This document shows positions 28,608 to 37,526 of a stretch of DNA of 64,000 nucleotides, one piece after another (within the stretch, counting starts at the first letter, position 1; every line of letters starts with the position of its first letter). Position numbers and translations under genes: made by a program. The notes below the pieces were generated by a model. It was not told where the DNA came from, did not search any database, and was given only the letters and a program-made list of their open reading frames with translations. The DNA lies in contig JADJMD010000012.1 of the NCBI GenBank assembly GCA_016709765.1, forward strand, positions 310,001-374,000, given 5' to 3'. Source of the DNA: Ignavibacteriales bacterium. Lineage in GTDB: Bacteria > Bacteroidota > Ignavibacteria > Ignavibacteriales > Ignavibacteriaceae.

Positions 28608-29327
28608 ATGCTTCAAATTAATAACGTTACTAAAAAATTTGGTTCGTTTACTGCAGTAAACAATTTGAATCTTCATGTTAAAAAGGGTGATTTCTTTGGA
28701 TTCCTTGGACAAAATGGAGCCGGAAAAACAACTACCATTAAAATGATTTCCGGGTTATACAACGCAACTTCAGGAAGCATACTTATTGATGGTTTTGATA
28801 TTTATAAAGAACCCATCAAAGCAAAATCTTTAATTGGATATATTCCAGATCAACCATTTATTTATGAAAAACTAACAGGGCGCGAGTTTTTATTTTTTAG
28901 CGGTGGACTATACTCAATCGAAAAAAATAAATTAAAAAAAATTATTGCTGAGATAATTGAGCAATTAGAAATCGGTGATTGGGTTGATAAAAGGACAGAA
29001 GAATATTCCCAGGGAATGAAGCAAAGAATAACAATAGCTTCTGCCCTCCTCCACAATCCAAAATTATTAGTTGTAGATGAACCAATGGTTGGGCTTGATC
29101 CGCAAAGCGCTTTAATTGTTAAAAACGTTTTAAAAGAAAAAGCAAAAAATGGTGCAGCGGTATTTATGTCTACTCATAGTTTAAATGTTGCGGAAGAAAT
29201 TTGTACAAAAATTGGAATAATTAAAGATGGTAATATGATTTTTTCTGATGACACATCAGTACTTGAAACAATAAAAGGGTCCGATCATCACAACTTAGAA
29301 TCACTATTTCTCCATATAACTAAGTAA
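28608..29327 (+). CDS. ABC transporter ATP-binding protein
   Basis: 239 residues with Walker A GQNGAGKT (about 34-41), signature YSQGMKQR, Walker B LLVVDEPMVGLDP and the H-loop MSTHSLNVAEE. The spacing and D-loop fit the DRA/CcmA-type exporter ATPases. The stop codon shares one base with the start of the membrane partner (TAATG), so the two are translationally coupled. Confidence 0.95.
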   Translation: MLQINNVTKKFGSFTAVNNLNLHVKKGDFFGFLGQNGAGKTTTIKMISGLYNATSGSILIDGFDIYKEPIKAKSLIGYIPDQPFIYEKLTGREFLFFSGGLYSIEKNKLKKIIAEIIEQLEIGDWVDKRTEEYSQGMKQRITIASALLHNPKLLVVDEPMVGLDPQSALIVKNVLKEKAKNGAAVFMSTHSLNVAEEICTKIGIIKDGNMIFSDDTSVLETIKGSDHHNLESLFLHITK

Positions 29328-31018
29328 TGAGAGAAGTAGTTCACATACTTTACTATAAAATTCTAATTTTCCTTAAAGTAAACTCCCCTTTTAATTTTTC
29401 TGCATTCATAAAAAGTATCGGTTCAGGAATAGTGTATTCTATTTTTGCTTATGGCTGCTTTGTTATGACATATAACACTATTGAATATTTACTTGTAACT
29501 GTTAGAATCGGTTCATTCCTGCTTCATCGGTTTATTCTTGTTGTTCTGTTCATTTTCTTTATTACTATAAATGTTGGGAACATGGTTGTTTCATTTTCAA
29601 CCTTGTATAAATCAAAAGAAGTTTTTCACTTAATTACAAAACCAATTTCATTTACAAAATTATTTTTAATAAAATTTTTAGACAATTTTTTTTACAGCTC
29701 AACTACTCTGCTGCTTATAATAGCTGCAGTATTACTTGGATACGGATTTTATTTTAATTTAAGCTTCTGGTTCTATCCATTAAGCCTGCTCTTTTTAGTT
29801 TTACCATTTATGTTTACAGCCGGTTCTTTGGGAGCAATTGTTCTATTGATTTTGTTAAAGTTGTCAGGAAAATGGGGCTTAAAAAGAGTTTTAACCTTTA
29901 TTGGACTAATTTATTCAGGTAGTGTAATTTTATTTTACTTTATCAGCAATCCAATAAAACTTGTTGAAAGAGTTTTTGATTACTACCCAAATATTGATCA
30001 GTACTTTGGTTTTTTAGAAAGCGGTATAGTAAAATTTTTACCAAATTATTGGGTTGCAGAATCGCTTTATTGGATTTCGGAAAGTAAAATTGACAGAGCA
30101 ATACCATTTATTTATGCTAATCTGGTTTTATCATTTTTTGTCTTTGGTCTTGCTCTTTTTCTTGCAAAGAAATGGTATTATGAAACCTGGTTAACTTCAC
30201 TTCAGGTAAATGCTGAATTAAAAAACAAGAATAAGAACAAAAATCAGTTTTTCGGATTTCATAAAAAATCATTTTTAAATGGATTTGATGAATCTATTGT
30301 AAAGCGTGAATTCTTGTTATTCTTCAGAGAACCAAGTCAGTGGCTTCATCTTCTAGTAATGATTTTTCTGATCACGATTTTTATTTCAAGCATCTCAGGA
30401 ATCGATATAATTATACTAAAAGCTTACAATGAATATTTAAAAACAATTGTGTATTTGATCGTATCATTGTTTAATGTTTTCCTAGTAGCCTCTTTATCTC
30501 TAAGATTTGTATTTCCATTAATTAGTCTTGAGGGAGAAGCATTGTGGAAGATCAGAAGTGCACCGATAAATTTTAACGATCTGCTCCTTAAAAGACTTGC
30601 AGTATATTTTTTATTAATATTTTTTGTTGGACAGTTAATCAGTTTCTTTTCAAACTACCAATTCCCCGTAATGTTATCGATTATCGCCCAAATAAATGCC
30701 GCATTAACAACAATAACTTTGGTTAGTTTAAATTTTGGGATGGGTGGAATTTTTGCGAACTATAAAGAAAAAAATGCTATAAGATTAGCATCGTCACAAG
30801 GTGCATCCCTTACCTTTTTGTTTACACTACTTTATTTAGTTCTAATTATTGCAATACTTTTTATACCTGTTTCAAATTATTTTTTTGCACAAGCACACGG
30901 AATTAGCATATCTGCCTGGAATTTGCTTACTACTAATATCATACTTTTTGTAATTATGATCTTAGTTTCAAGCGTTTCGATAAAATCTGGCTTAAAATCT
31001 TTTACAAAAGATTATTAA
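29327..31018 (+). CDS. ABC exporter membrane protein
   Basis: 563 residues with roughly twelve hydrophobic segments in two similar halves and a charged cytosolic stretch near 290-325 (KNKNKNKNQFFG). No family signature beyond an ABC-2-like layout is visible. Context with the ATPase just before it shows a two-component ABC exporter. The substrate is unknown. A stem-loop follows at 31024. Confidence 0.8.
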   Translation: MREVVHILYYKILIFLKVNSPFNFSAFIKSIGSGIVYSIFAYGCFVMTYNTIEYLLVTVRIGSFLLHRFILVVLFIFFITINVGNMVVSFSTLYKSKEVFHLITKPISFTKLFLIKFLDNFFYSSTTLLLIIAAVLLGYGFYFNLSFWFYPLSLLFLVLPFMFTAGSLGAIVLLILLKLSGKWGLKRVLTFIGLIYSGSVILFYFISNPIKLVERVFDYYPNIDQYFGFLESGIVKFLPNYWVAESLYWISESKIDRAIPFIYANLVLSFFVFGLALFLAKKWYYETWLTSLQVNAELKNKNKNKNQFFGFHKKSFLNGFDESIVKREFLLFFREPSQWLHLLVMIFLITIFISSISGIDIIILKAYNEYLKTIVYLIVSLFNVFLVASLSLRFVFPLISLEGEALWKIRSAPINFNDLLLKRLAVYFLLIFFVGQLISFFSNYQFPVMLSIIAQINAALTTITLVSLNFGMGGIFANYKEKNAIRLASSQGASLTFLFTLLYLVLIIAILFIPVSNYFFAQAHGISISAWNLLTTNIILFVIMILVSSVSIKSGLKSFTKDY

Positions 31019-31023
31019 TAAAA

Positions 31024-31056
31024 AAGAGTTCATTCCACAAAGCGAAATGAACTCTT
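31024..31056. terminator. Bidirectional terminator between convergent genes
   Basis: Perfect 11-bp stem AAGAGTTCATT (31024-31034) / AATGAACTCTT (31046-31056), with A-rich sequence on one side and T-containing sequence on the other. It can end both the ABC exporter operon and the long minus-strand operon. Confidence 0.75.
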
Positions 31057-31081
31057 AATCACATTTTATTAAATAACTCTA

Positions 31082-32254
31082 CTACTTCATTAAAGTAAAT
31101 TTCTTTGTTGCTGTAAAATTATCTGTGGTAAGTTTATAGAAATAAATACCACTACTTAAACCACTCGCATTAAACTTAATTGAATAATTCCCGGCACTTT
31201 TAGTCTCATTTACAAGTGTTGCAACTTCTTTCCCAAGAATATTAAACACTTTAAGTGATACATTACTTGTAGTTGGTATTGTAAAACTTATTGTTGTTGA
31301 TGGATTAAATGGATTTGGATAATTTTGATTTAATCTAAATTCTGAAATTTGTTGAATTTCATCTTCAACATCAGTCAACATGTTTGCAGTTCCACGGGTT
31401 CTTGGAATTAGTATTTGCCAATTTGCACTACCATCAGGATATCTTCCAAAGGAGGCAGCAGTGTCTGTAATAGCGACTAAATCAACGCTATCTATTATTG
31501 CTCCAGTTGCATTTTCAAACCAGACTTTTTCTCCACCGCTTGATAATCCAAAACCACTTGCTGCAGTATCATCAACAGTAATTACTAAAAATCCATTTGC
31601 GGGAATAACTGACCCTGCTGGAAATTCCTTCTTAGGTTTAGTTCCTGTATTTCCACCACTGTCATAAATTTTATATCCAGCAATATCAACAGAGGAAGTT
31701 GCGGGATTGTAAATTTCAATCCAATCTGGTTCTGTTGCAATTCCTCTTGAGAATAATTCATTCATCATTACTGTAGAAGTTACAGGACTGTTAGAAAATC
31801 CGCGTGTTCTTGGAACCAATAACTGCCAGTTCGCACTTCCATCAGGTAATCTTCCATAGGAAGCCGCTGTATCTGTTACTGCTATCAAATCTACACTATC
31901 TATTAAGGTACCACCAGCATTTTCAAACCAGACTTTTTCTCCACTACTTGATAATCCGAATCCGCTTGCTGCAGTATCATCAACAGTAATCGCTAAAAAT
32001 CCATTTGCAGGAATAATTGAACCTGCTGGAAATTCTTTCTTAGGTTTTGTTCCCGCATTTCCGCCGCTATCGTAAATCTTATAACCTGTAATATCGATTG
32101 ACGCTGATGTTGGATTGAAAATTTCAATCCAATCTGGTTCTGTCGCAATACCTCTTGAATATAATTCATTAATGACAGGTGACTGTGCAAAACTGGTTTG
32201 CATTAAAACGAAAGCAAATAAAGGAACAAATAAAAGTAAATATTTTTTTTTCAT
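31082..32254 (-). CDS. T9SS-exported protein with two lamin-tail domains
   Basis: 390 residues. Signal peptide to ~24 (ending TSFAQ), then two nearly identical lamin-tail domains (each with the pattern INELYSRGIATEPDWIEIF / MNELFSRGIATEPDWIEIY, then GYKIYDSGG and EFPAGS), then a T9SS tail with NYPNPFNPSTTI. GGAG precedes the start. Lamin-tail domains are beta-sandwich modules often joined to secreted nucleases or phosphatases; no enzyme domain is present here. The two domains are a recent tandem duplication at DNA level. It is the last gene of a same-strand run that starts at 40232. Confidence 0.85.
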   Translation of the reverse strand: MKKKYLLLFVPLFAFVLMQTSFAQSPVINELYSRGIATEPDWIEIFNPTSASIDITGYKIYDSGGNAGTKPKKEFPAGSIIPANGFLAITVDDTAASGFGLSSSGEKVWFENAGGTLIDSVDLIAVTDTAASYGRLPDGSANWQLLVPRTRGFSNSPVTSTVMMNELFSRGIATEPDWIEIYNPATSSVDIAGYKIYDSGGNTGTKPKKEFPAGSVIPANGFLVITVDDTAASGFGLSSGGEKVWFENATGAIIDSVDLVAITDTAASFGRYPDGSANWQILIPRTRGTANMLTDVEDEIQQISEFRLNQNYPNPFNPSTTISFTIPTTSNVSLKVFNILGKEVATLVNETKSAGNYSIKFNASGLSSGIYFYKLTTDNFTATKKFTLMK

Positions 32255-32301
32255 AAGAACTCCTAAATAAATAAAATAAATTTATCAATTTGATCAATTA
32301 A

Positions 32302-33063
32302 CTAATTGGGCTTTTGAAATACATATAATTTTCCGTCTAAATCATTTACAACATAAATTTTATCATCTACGATTGTAATTCCTTCCCCCTTAGTAAATGG
32401 AATTTCCCACTCTTTTAGTAAATCACCTGTGGAGGAAAGTTTAATAATTTTTTGTGATTCATCACTAATTATCCAAAAACAATTTGTAGAATCTTCAAAG
32501 TAAATATCGGAAATGTCCAACGTGTAATCAATTGTTTTTCGCCAAATTTCTGAACTGCCATTAAATCCAAGCATCATTCTTGGATCTTTTTCGTTAATTA
32601 CAAACAACTGATTAGACGTTTTTTTTATGGTTATTCCTTCGAGTGCACTATTATCACTAGTGGCAACATCGGCAGAGAATGATGCTAATTTAGTTCCACT
32701 TAAATTAAATGAGGTTACTAATTTTTTCTTTTCTTCAACGACATAAATTGTATCACAATTATTTGATAATGTTATCCCCTCCATATCTGAACCAGAGGCA
32801 GGAATAGTATTTAAAGTAATTCCTGTAAAATTGATTTCATAAATGTCAGGTCTTCCATCAGAAACAACCATAAAAGAATTTTTAACCGCATTGTATGCGA
32901 TACCAGAAGGTTCAGGAACAGTAAGCAGATACTCACTTAACGGAAATATTTTATCGATAACAACCGGGTTCGTTATAGTTTCAGGATTATTTCTTCCACA
33001 TCCTAAAACAGATGTTAAAAGAAAAGTTAACAGATAAAGTATCTTTAATTTTTTGTTAAACAT
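32302..33063 (-). CDS. SdiA-regulated-type beta-propeller lipoprotein
   Basis: 253 residues. A lipobox (LLTSVLGC) ends a short signal, so the protein is probably anchored by lipid. The body has the pattern of the SdiA-regulated/YjiK family: PEPSGIAYNAVKNSFMVVSD, DMEGITLSNNCDTIYVVEE, ALEGITIKKTSNQLFVINE, GEGITIVDDKIYVVND. These are propeller blades, related in shape to phytase-like and esterase-like proteins, but no catalytic residues are assigned. It sits between two lamin-tail genes, so it may belong to the same surface complex. Confidence 0.82.
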   Translation of the reverse strand: MFNKKLKILYLLTFLLTSVLGCGRNNPETITNPVVIDKIFPLSEYLLTVPEPSGIAYNAVKNSFMVVSDGRPDIYEINFTGITLNTIPASGSDMEGITLSNNCDTIYVVEEKKKLVTSFNLSGTKLASFSADVATSDNSALEGITIKKTSNQLFVINEKDPRMMLGFNGSSEIWRKTIDYTLDISDIYFEDSTNCFWIISDESQKIIKLSSTGDLLKEWEIPFTKGEGITIVDDKIYVVNDLDGKLYVFQKPN

Positions 33064-33129
33064 GAATCCTTCTCAAATAGAAGAGAATCAAAAAAATATT
33101 TTTGATTCTCTTCATAATATATTTAATTA

Positions 33130-34050
33130 CTACTGTTGATTGGGTGCATTTTTAGTTATCGTATTTGAAATGAGCCAGTTTGCAGTGCCATCGGGAAATC
33201 TACAGTAAGAGGTAGTTTCTACTGGCATTGCAGGAATGACTTGGTTATCAATCACTGTCCCGCTTGAATTTTCAAACCACAGTTCATCGCCGCCGCTGCC
33301 AATACCAAAACCTGCTGGATCTTGAATATCAACAACTATAACGTAATAACCATTCGAAGGAATAAATGTACTTGCTGGAAATTCCATTTTTGGTTTTGTA
33401 CCTTGATTTCCACCACCATCATATATTTTGTATCCTGTTAAATCCACTTGAATAGAATTTGGATTATAAATTTCTACCCAATCAAAATTAGGATCAACAC
33501 CACGTGAAAATACTTCATTCATTACTAGAGGAAGTGTTGCACCACCACCGCTACCATTTGATGATCCTTTTGTTGGCGGCGTTAGAATTGCCCAATTTGC
33601 AGATCCGTTTGGGTTTCTGCCATAAGTTGTATCCACACCCATCGCAGGAAATGTAATGCTATCAATCAAACTATTTGCTGCATCTTCCAACCAAACTTTT
33701 TCACCTGATGATGATAAACCAAATCCAGAATCTAATGTATCATCAACTACAATTACAAAAAATCCACCAGCAGGAATAATTGTACCTGCAGGAAATTCCT
33801 TTTTTGGTTTAGCTCCACTTTCTCCACCGCTGTCAAAAATTTTATATCCACTTATATCCATTGCAGAAGTTGAAGGGTTAAATATTTCTACCCAATCTTC
33901 ATTTCCTACAGTTCCGCGTGAATAAATCTCATTTATTTTAACAGTAACCACTTCAGGCGGTGGTGGTGGTGCTACAAATGGTTCTTCTCTTGAACAAGAG
34001 AGGAATAATCCAGAAAAAATAAATAATGACAATAAAAATATTCTTTTCAT
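33130..34050 (-). CDS. Lipoprotein with two lamin-tail domains
   Basis: 306 residues from ATG 34050, chosen because AAGGAG sits just upstream and a signal with lipobox (SGLFLSC) follows; a longer frame would run into the porin gene. After a proline-rich linker (VAPPPPPE) come two lamin-tail domains (INEIYSRGTVGNEDWVEIF and MNEVFSRGVDPNFDWVEIY). It is a paralogue of the protein at 31082-32254 but anchored by lipid and lacking a T9SS tail. It lies 13 bp after the porin gene, so they are co-transcribed. Confidence 0.82.
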   Translation of the reverse strand: MKRIFLLSLFIFSGLFLSCSREEPFVAPPPPPEVVTVKINEIYSRGTVGNEDWVEIFNPSTSAMDISGYKIFDSGGESGAKPKKEFPAGTIIPAGGFFVIVVDDTLDSGFGLSSSGEKVWLEDAANSLIDSITFPAMGVDTTYGRNPNGSANWAILTPPTKGSSNGSGGGATLPLVMNEVFSRGVDPNFDWVEIYNPNSIQVDLTGYKIYDGGGNQGTKPKMEFPASTFIPSNGYYVIVVDIQDPAGFGIGSGGDELWFENSSGTVIDNQVIPAMPVETTSYCRFPDGTANWLISNTITKNAPNQQ

Positions 34051-34063
34051 TTTAATCTCCTTT

Positions 34064-35338
34064 TTATAATGATGCTTGAATACGCATTTGAACAAATGAG
34101 TGATCATCACCACCAAGTAAATTTCCTTTTCTTGTGGCAAATTCATCAACATTAACTATAGAATAGTTGAACTGAAGTTTAATATTTGAATTTGGATAAT
34201 AATTTAAACCAAGCATAATTTGGTTTGATTGACCACCATGAATATCAGTATCAAGATCATTGAGATTAGTAACACTGTAACGTGCTGCTAATTCGAAAGC
34301 ACCACAAGAATTTTTAGGAGCTTCTATTGGACCAACTTCACCTTCATCAACATAATAGTATCGATTCTCACCGGTAATCATCCAGGAAGCCATTACATAT
34401 CCACCTTTTAAGTTTACAGTTGGTTTGCCATACCATCTATAAATACTTGTTCCCATAAATTCTGATTGTAGATAAAAAGGACCGTTTATATACATTAACT
34501 CAGCACCGTAACGATTGTAGTAGTTAACATCAGCAATGTCGCCTGTGTGTAATAACTTTGGATTTGCGACATAACTTTCTGTGCGGGCACTAATTTCAAT
34601 TGTGTTTGCCCTTAATTCTGATGTAACATCAGGAATCTTATACGACCCTGCTAAACCAAAATGTAAATTCTCACCAAAATTATTTATTGGTGCAACAGAA
34701 ACACGTAAGTTAGTTGAGAAACCTTCATCCCGCTGCCCTTTATCTACTCGTGTACTTGTTTCGTGTCCCATAATTGCGGCTGTAACCTGGGCATAATCAG
34801 TCCAGTATCTTACGGAAACTCCAACTCTTCTGCCCAAAGGAATTGCATTAGAAATTGCAGAGCGCTCTAAGAAAGTCAATAATCTTGAACTGTTTAATCG
34901 TTCCATACCAAATGGTTCTTTAAAGTTACCGGCTTGTAGAGAAAGATTAAATTTTGGGAAAGTATATTTTATCCACATATCTCTTAATTCAACTTGCGAT
35001 TTTGTTGAAACAGCTTCTGCAAAATCAATATCTACTTCTGCTTGCCAGTCCCGATAAAGTAATGCCTTAAGTGCAAAGGTTGCTCTTCGTAAATGAACTC
35101 CATTACTCATGGCGTTTTTATTTTCAAAATAAATTGCACCATCAAATTGGATTCTTGAATCAAACCACCAGCGAAAATTTCCATCTTCAGATTCAAAAAC
35201 AAGTTTACCATTGCGCATCTCTGCGCCAAGCGGAACTTTTTGATCGCCACCAGGTACCTGAGCCTTCAATTCATTCACTCCAAGAATTGAAAACACAGAG
35301 ATCAAAACAACAATTATAAAGTTTTTTCTGTTATTCAT
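34064..35338 (-). CDS. OprP/OprO-type outer-membrane porin
   Basis: 424 residues with a signal peptide (ending ELKAQ). The body alternates beta strands and ends in an aromatic-poor last strand (VQMRIQASL). Markers of the phosphate-selective porin O/P family are LQAGNFKEPFGMERL, FLERSAISNAIPLGRRVGVS and ARYSVTNLNDLD. The family forms trimeric pores for phosphate or polyphosphate, though Bacteroidota members are also found with other anion systems. It sits downstream of the PiT-type permease (29 bp), supporting oxyanion import across both membranes. Confidence 0.85.
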   Translation of the reverse strand: MNNRKNFIIVVLISVFSILGVNELKAQVPGGDQKVPLGAEMRNGKLVFESEDGNFRWWFDSRIQFDGAIYFENKNAMSNGVHLRRATFALKALLYRDWQAEVDIDFAEAVSTKSQVELRDMWIKYTFPKFNLSLQAGNFKEPFGMERLNSSRLLTFLERSAISNAIPLGRRVGVSVRYWTDYAQVTAAIMGHETSTRVDKGQRDEGFSTNLRVSVAPINNFGENLHFGLAGSYKIPDVTSELRANTIEISARTESYVANPKLLHTGDIADVNYYNRYGAELMYINGPFYLQSEFMGTSIYRWYGKPTVNLKGGYVMASWMITGENRYYYVDEGEVGPIEAPKNSCGAFELAARYSVTNLNDLDTDIHGGQSNQIMLGLNYYPNSNIKLQFNYSIVNVDEFATRKGNLLGGDDHSFVQMRIQASL

Positions 35339-35367
35339 ATTATCTCCTATTAAGTTTGATTTTAATA

Positions 35368-36864
35368 TTATTTACTTGAACTTTTATTTTTTATTGAAAC
35401 TCTAAATAGTTCTTCAATTATAATTTTCTTTTCTAATATTGCTTTATCTTTTAGTTTATCGGCAGATAAACTCCACATGGGTAAATTAGAATAAACTGCG
35501 TCTTCAAAATCTATTTTATGATTAAATGATTTGCCATGAAGTTTTTTCAACTGATTTTTTTCAGTTTCAGTAAAATCATATTTCTCTGGCAACGTATTAA
35601 CTAACGATGAATCAATTTTAAAACTATCGATGAGCGCGTAATTAAATATTGAGTATATCTGTTTACTATCGTAATCGAATCTGTATTTAAGTTCGTTTAA
35701 AAAGTTTTTATTATTCAAGAATCTTTGGCCTAACAGATCATTTATCTGCTTCGTTTCAATTCTTTCAGCATTCAATTTAGATATTACGGATGTTGTAATT
35801 TCATATGGAACAGGATGAATGATTTTTTGTTCAAAAACATTCTGTATAAAGAACAATGATATAAAGGTGATCAAACCAGCAGTTAGTGGTGCAACTCCCC
35901 AACCAATTGCAATTTTACCTAATACTTTAAAATTGATTGATGATGGATCTTTGGCAATACCAACACCAATTACTGCACCTATAAAAGCTTGTGTTGTAGA
36001 AAGTGGAACTAAGGGAAACGAGGGCAAATTATTTTTTAATAAAAATGCCTCAAGAGTCTGAGATGTGAAAAGAAATAGAACAATAAATTCGGCAAGAACA
36101 ACCACAAAACCAGTGATTGGTGAAATTTTATATAAATCAGTTCCGACCGTTTCCATTACATTATTGCCGTAAGTAAATATTCCTATTGCAATCGCTATAC
36201 CACCCAATAAAAACAACTGATGCACACTTGATATAGTTATTATGTTTCCAATGTGCATGTCTTTAAATAGCGGAGCTGATACAAACATTCCCATTACATT
36301 TGCAATATTATTTGCACCTAAAGAATACGATGCTAATGCACCAACAACAATCAATCCAATTCTTGTATAATTATCTAATCTAAGAAGATGTATTTTCCAT
36401 TTTAAAACTGTTTTTTTCATCAGCTTAAAAATTAAAAACCCGAATATTGCTGCTATAACCGGTGAAGCCACCCAACTAAATAATATTTTAGTTAAAGAAG
36501 TATAATCAGTTGGCGAACCCGTAAAAATATTCCAGCCAATAATACCACCAATTACAGCTTGTGAGGTTGAAACTGGTAATTTAGCTCTAGTCATTAATGT
36601 AACTGAAATCCCAACCGCTAATGCAACAGAAAAACTGCCAGCAATTGCATTGATCGAGCCTAAATCCGTTAATGTTTTTGTTGTACCCGCCCCACTTATA
36701 ACTGAACCAAGTATTACAAAAATTCCGGAGATAATTGCAGCAGTTCTGAACTTTACCATTTTGGAAACCACGGCAGTTCCAAATACATTTACCGCATGGT
36801 TTGCGCCGAGCGACCATCCAAGGAATAAACCACTGCTAATAAAAAACCAAACTGAAATATCCAA
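35368..36864 (-). CDS. PiT-family phosphate (or sulfate) permease
   Basis: 498 residues, about ten membrane segments to ~345, then an unusual ~150-residue soluble C-terminal tail. The PiT signature GANDxAN is present twice but altered: GANHAVN (first copy, Asp to His) and GANNIAN (second copy, Asp to Asn). The family moves phosphate with cations; some members (CysP) move sulfate. The start is the TTG at 36864, two bases after the stop of the DUF47 gene, so translation is coupled. The DUF47 neighbour is the usual partner of Pit carriers. Confidence 0.82.
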   Translation of the reverse strand: MDISVWFFISSGLFLGWSLGANHAVNVFGTAVVSKMVKFRTAAIISGIFVILGSVISGAGTTKTLTDLGSINAIAGSFSVALAVGISVTLMTRAKLPVSTSQAVIGGIIGWNIFTGSPTDYTSLTKILFSWVASPVIAAIFGFLIFKLMKKTVLKWKIHLLRLDNYTRIGLIVVGALASYSLGANNIANVMGMFVSAPLFKDMHIGNIITISSVHQLFLLGGIAIAIGIFTYGNNVMETVGTDLYKISPITGFVVVLAEFIVLFLFTSQTLEAFLLKNNLPSFPLVPLSTTQAFIGAVIGVGIAKDPSSINFKVLGKIAIGWGVAPLTAGLITFISLFFIQNVFEQKIIHPVPYEITTSVISKLNAERIETKQINDLLGQRFLNNKNFLNELKYRFDYDSKQIYSIFNYALIDSFKIDSSLVNTLPEKYDFTETEKNQLKKLHGKSFNHKIDFEDAVYSNLPMWSLSADKLKDKAILEKKIIIEELFRVSIKNKSSSK

Positions 36865-36866
36865 TT

Positions 36867-37505
36867 CTATTCTAACCTCTTAATAATAGCAATAGAAAGC
36901 CTATCACAAACATCTTCAGACTCTTCTGCAATTCGTTCAATGTGAAAAGTGAAATAGCGAATATGAATTTTAAAGCTTAGATCATGATCAGTTCTAAAAA
37001 CTGTTCGCTTTATTCTTTCTGCAATTTTATTAGTTTCCTTTTTATAGAACTGTACTTTGGTTACATAATCTCTAACTGCATCAACATTTTTAAAGTATGC
37101 CCTAATACCGCTAACAGTATTTTCAAGACACGCAATAGAACTTTCAGCAATATCATTGAAATCATTTTTAAGCTCAGGTAAAAGATTCGGGATTTCAACT
37201 GAAAACTCTAAGAGCGTTTCTTCTGTAATGTTCAATACTTTATCGCAGCTTTCCAGCAATCCAAGAACATCCCCTCTTGCCTCTGGAATTAATGTGCGTG
37301 AATAAAGTTTGATTTCAATATTTCTGCGCAAATCATCGGCTGAATCTTCAATCTTTCTTAAATCTTTTAAGTGTCCTTCAAAAGCCTCTATTTGATTATC
37401 CAAGTAGCACCTTATTCCTAACTTAAAAATAAGTCCACCAGTTATCACTAAATCAAGATACTCATCAATTTGAGTTTCAAGTTTTCTTGTTTTTTTTAAA
37501 AACAT
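36867..37505 (-). CDS. DUF47 / PhoU-like Pit accessory protein
   Basis: 212 residues, all helical, with the DUF47 pattern (EDSADDLRRNIEIKLYSRTLIPEARGDVLGLLE, ESEDVCDRLSIAIIKRLE). DUF47 proteins are coded next to Pit carriers and are thought to control or complete the transporter; they share the PhoU fold. AAGGA lies upstream of the ATG. The stop is two bases before the PiT gene start. Confidence 0.9.
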   Translation of the reverse strand: MFLKKTRKLETQIDEYLDLVITGGLIFKLGIRCYLDNQIEAFEGHLKDLRKIEDSADDLRRNIEIKLYSRTLIPEARGDVLGLLESCDKVLNITEETLLEFSVEIPNLLPELKNDFNDIAESSIACLENTVSGIRAYFKNVDAVRDYVTKVQFYKKETNKIAERIKRTVFRTDHDLSFKIHIRYFTFHIERIAEESEDVCDRLSIAIIKRLE

Positions 37506-37526
37506 GACTATAATCCTTTACTTACA

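Noticed and set aside
33130..34152. Longer N-terminus for the lamin-tail lipoprotein
   Set aside because: It would overlap the porin gene and hide the lipobox; AAGGAG marks the ATG at 34050.
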